From Chryseobacterium indologenes (GTDB taxonomy: Bacteria > Bacteroidota > Bacteroidia > Flavobacteriales > Weeksellaceae), in assembly GCA_002439165.1 (NCBI GenBank), contig DJTE01000028.1, positions 1-64,000 of the forward strand: 64,000 nt of DNA, read 5' to 3'. Positions 62,532-64,000 of this stretch are shown here, in pieces. The translations under genes were made by a program, and so were the position numbers. Position 1 is the stretch's first letter. Each line of letters starts with the position of its first letter. Below the pieces are notes generated by a model. That model was not told the origin of the DNA. It did no database searches and worked only from the letters and a program-made list of their open reading frames with translations.

Positions 62532-63158
62532 ATGCAGGACACCGTACTTTCTTCAGAATTTTCTTCTTCACCGGAACTGGTAGAAAAGCTCTATCAGAAC
62601 GGTATCACCAGACATTACCGGGAAGGAGATATTATTTTAGACGAAAATGCTTCCATACGTTCCATTCCCATTGTGATGAAAGGGATGATTAAAGTGATCA
62701 GAACAGAAGAGGACGGACGTGAGATCCTGCTGTATTATATCAGATCAGGAGAAAGCTGCATTATGTCTTTTCTGGGTGGAATGCACAATGAAAAAAGCAT
62801 CGTAAAAGCAGAAGTGGAAGAAGATGCTGAAATCCTTTTCCTGCCCGTGGATAAAGTTTCCCTATTCATCAAAGAACATCCCGAATGGCTGGATTATATT
62901 TTCAGACTTTACCATAAACGTTTTGAAGAGCTGTTGGACATCATCAATGCTATCGCTTTCAAAAAGGTAGATGAAAGACTTCTCGATCTGCTGAATAAAA
63001 AAGCAGAGCTTACCCAATCTCAAACCATCATTATTACTCATGAACAGCTGGCCAACGAACTTGGAACCGCCAGAGTTGTCGTTTCAAGGCTTCTGAAACA
63101 GCTGGAAGAGGCCGGAAGAGTACAGCTTGGCAGAAATAAGATTATTCTTCTGTCATAA
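62532..63158 (+). CDS. Crp/Fnr family transcriptional regulator
   Basis: 208 residues. An N-terminal cyclic-nucleotide-binding fold (residues 20-125; YREGDIILDENASIRSIPIVMKGMIKVIR, LYYIRSGESCIMSF) is joined by a long helix to a winged helix with THEQLANELGTARVVVSRLLKQLEEAG. The cAMP-contact residues of E. coli CRP are not conserved and there is no FNR-like Cys cluster, so the ligand is unknown. It begins 18 bp behind the GH20 gene and precedes the TauE/SafE gene by 444 bp. Confidence 0.88.
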   Translation: MQDTVLSSEFSSSPELVEKLYQNGITRHYREGDIILDENASIRSIPIVMKGMIKVIRTEEDGREILLYYIRSGESCIMSFLGGMHNEKSIVKAEVEEDAEILFLPVDKVSLFIKEHPEWLDYIFRLYHKRFEELLDIINAIAFKKVDERLLDLLNKKAELTQSQTIIITHEQLANELGTARVVVSRLLKQLEEAGRVQLGRNKIILLS

Positions 63159-63342
63159 AAATTGATAAAATTTTCCCTCTCGGATTTTTGCCTTGAAGTT
63201 CCCACGAATTCCACAAATACCACTGATGATGGTGAATGTTTTTATCTCGCAGAATATATAGATGATGCCCTTTATTTATCTTAAAGACAGATTATTTCTC
63301 CCTGTTTAGCTGTATGATTTATTTTTTACAGGAATCCAAAAC

Positions 63343-63367
63343 CTAACAGGTCTCAAAGACCTGTTAG
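63343..63367. repeat. Perfect palindrome with CTAACAGG arms
   Basis: CTAACAGGTCT and AGACCTGTTAG are 11-bp perfect arms around CAA. The CCTGTTAG core is shared with the 56-bp repeats at 39451 and 39565. It lies well after the Crp gene and has no T run, so it looks like an extragenic repeat, not a terminator. Confidence 0.6.
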
Positions 63368-63474
63368 ATTTAGAAAAGCACCAATCACGTTATTGACCGC
63401 AAAAACTCAAACCAAACCGAAAAAAGAATTCTATGCCCATCCTTACCTTTTCCAATACACCAATACTCAGGCTT

Positions 63475-63525
63475 CTCTCTCGCGGATCTGGCAGATTGAG
63501 CATATTTAAAACTTTTGTTGTTTAA
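63475..63525. repeat. Degenerate interspersed intergenic repeat, copy E (inverted)
   Basis: CTCTCGCGGATCTGGCAGAT then TGAGCAT is the inverse of the block at 5310-5336; AACTTTTGTT follows it as in copies A and C. The gap 63159-63602 contains no gene before the TauE start. Confidence 0.55.
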
Positions 63526-63536
63526 TTAAATCCGTT

Positions 63537-63556
63537 ATGTAACAAAAGTAGCTGTA
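63537..63556 (+). promoter_or_regulatory. Candidate Crp/Fnr-type site upstream of the TauE gene
   Basis: ATGTAACAAAAGTAGCTGTA resembles, in its left half, the TGTAAC-N4-GTTACA type of site that I associate with Crp/Fnr proteins of Flavobacteria. The right half is poor. It lies about 50 bases before the ATG, with the Crp/Fnr gene just upstream. Confidence 0.3.
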
Positions 63557-63602
63557 CTCCTCTCAGAATAATTCCATTTTTGCCCTGTAATTATTGAATG
63601 AA

Positions 63603-64000
63603 ATGGAAATTATAGGCTATGCATCAGCAATTTTAATAGGAATTTCTCTGGGCCTGATCGGCGGCGGCGGAAGTATTCTCACCGTTCCTGTTCTGGTGTA
63701 TCTTTTTGGGCTTGATGCTTTTCTGGCAGCAGAATATTCGCTTTTTATCGTTGGAATAAGCAGTGCGGCAGGATCTCTGACTTATTTTAAAAAAGGATTG
63801 GTTGATTTTAAAACAGCTTTGGTATTCGGTATTCCTTCCATTATTTCCATTTTCATGACCAGACTGTATATCGTTCCTCTGATTCCTGAGAACGTTCTGG
63901 AGACCGGAAATTTTACAATAACAAAAAACATTTTCCTCTTACTGATTTTTGCCATTCTGATGATTGCAGCTTCTTATAAAATGATCAGGAAAAATAAAGC
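63603..64000 (+). CDS. TauE/SafE family anion exporter, 5' part
   Basis: The first 132 codons of a gene that continues beyond the window. The protein starts EIIGYASAILIGISLGLIGGGGSILTVPV, the classical TauE/SafE opening with a glycine-rich turn in the first membrane segment, and continues through YSLFIVGISSAAGSLTYFKKG and further membrane segments. The family exports sulfite or other sulfonate-related anions. The ATG at 63603 is preferred; an ATG five bases earlier meets a stop after five codons. The Crp/Fnr gene upstream suggests a sulfur-stress module, which is an inference from similar clusters I recall. Confidence 0.85.
   Translation, partial: MEIIGYASAILIGISLGLIGGGGSILTVPVLVYLFGLDAFLAAEYSLFIVGISSAAGSLTYFKKGLVDFKTALVFGIPSIISIFMTRLYIVPLIPENVLETGNFTITKNIFLLLIFAILMIAASYKMIRKNK

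Overview
The window looks like chromosomal DNA of a low-GC Flavobacteriia bacterium, most probably Chryseobacterium or a close Weeksellaceae relative. The case rests on Bacteroidota-type promoters (TTG, about 20 nt, TAnnTTTG) with no clear Shine-Dalgarno sites, on many secreted proteins ending in type IX secretion (T9SS) type A or type B sorting domains, on a six-domain ribosomal protein S1, and on housekeeping gene orders usual for the group (ftsX-DUF3098-uppP-truB). The genus is inferred from general protein resemblance, not from a search. No rRNA, tRNA, CRISPR array, prophage or intact insertion sequence was seen.

Layout. 1-5.1 kb: end of an unknown gene, a long-chain acyl-CoA ligase and an acyl-CoA dehydrogenase diverging from each other (fatty-acid degradation), a small membrane-anchored protein and a DUF4349 lipoprotein. 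5.5-12.7 kb: release factor 3 behind two paralogous membrane proteins, then a CPBP protease, RdgB, RNase Z, a TIGR02757 protein and a DUF1003-like protein with a striking heptad-repeat coiled coil. 12.8-21.5 kb: three consecutive paralogous secreted proteins (choice-of-anchor L domain, Ig-like modules, type B sorting domain), each with its own -7 element and terminator. 21.5-27 kb: rsmA, then ftsX, DUF3098 gene, uppP, a small lipoprotein, truB, an outer-membrane protein and rluF, several of them overlapping by 1-4 nt. 27-35.6 kb: a helix-hairpin-helix repeat protein, a MerR regulator, a metalloprotease broken by a single-base frameshift in its zinc site, an AraC regulator, ccoG and an SMP-30-like lipoprotein. 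35.8-50.1 kb: a DEAD-box helicase, rpsA, a VWA-like and an M36 T9SS cargo, an EamA transporter, an alpha/beta hydrolase, a divergent MFS/AraC pair, an SRPBCC protein and rplS. 50.4-64 kb: a purple-acid-phosphatase-like T9SS cargo, a YwqK/MORN-like protein, CoA-transferase subunits A and B split by an opposite-strand ABC transporter, a small secreted unknown, DUF4197, GH20 hexosaminidase, a Crp/Fnr regulator and the start of a TauE/SafE transporter.

Themes. The window carries seven T9SS cargos (three type B; four type A including the broken protease) but no T9SS machinery gene. With GH20 and several lipoproteins they form an exported degradation and adhesion set. Long intergenic stretches (5.3, 35.7, 39.3-39.7, 46.5, 49.3-49.7, 63.3-63.5 kb) hold diverged copies of short interspersed repeats. 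The most unusual observations are the tandem choice-of-anchor L array with its module-expanded middle member, the frameshift inside the HExxHxxGxxH site, the near-ideal Ile/Ile heptad repeat, two -7 elements only 4 nt before ATG, and the split CoA-transferase operon. I found nothing that can be called a new defence or mobile system.
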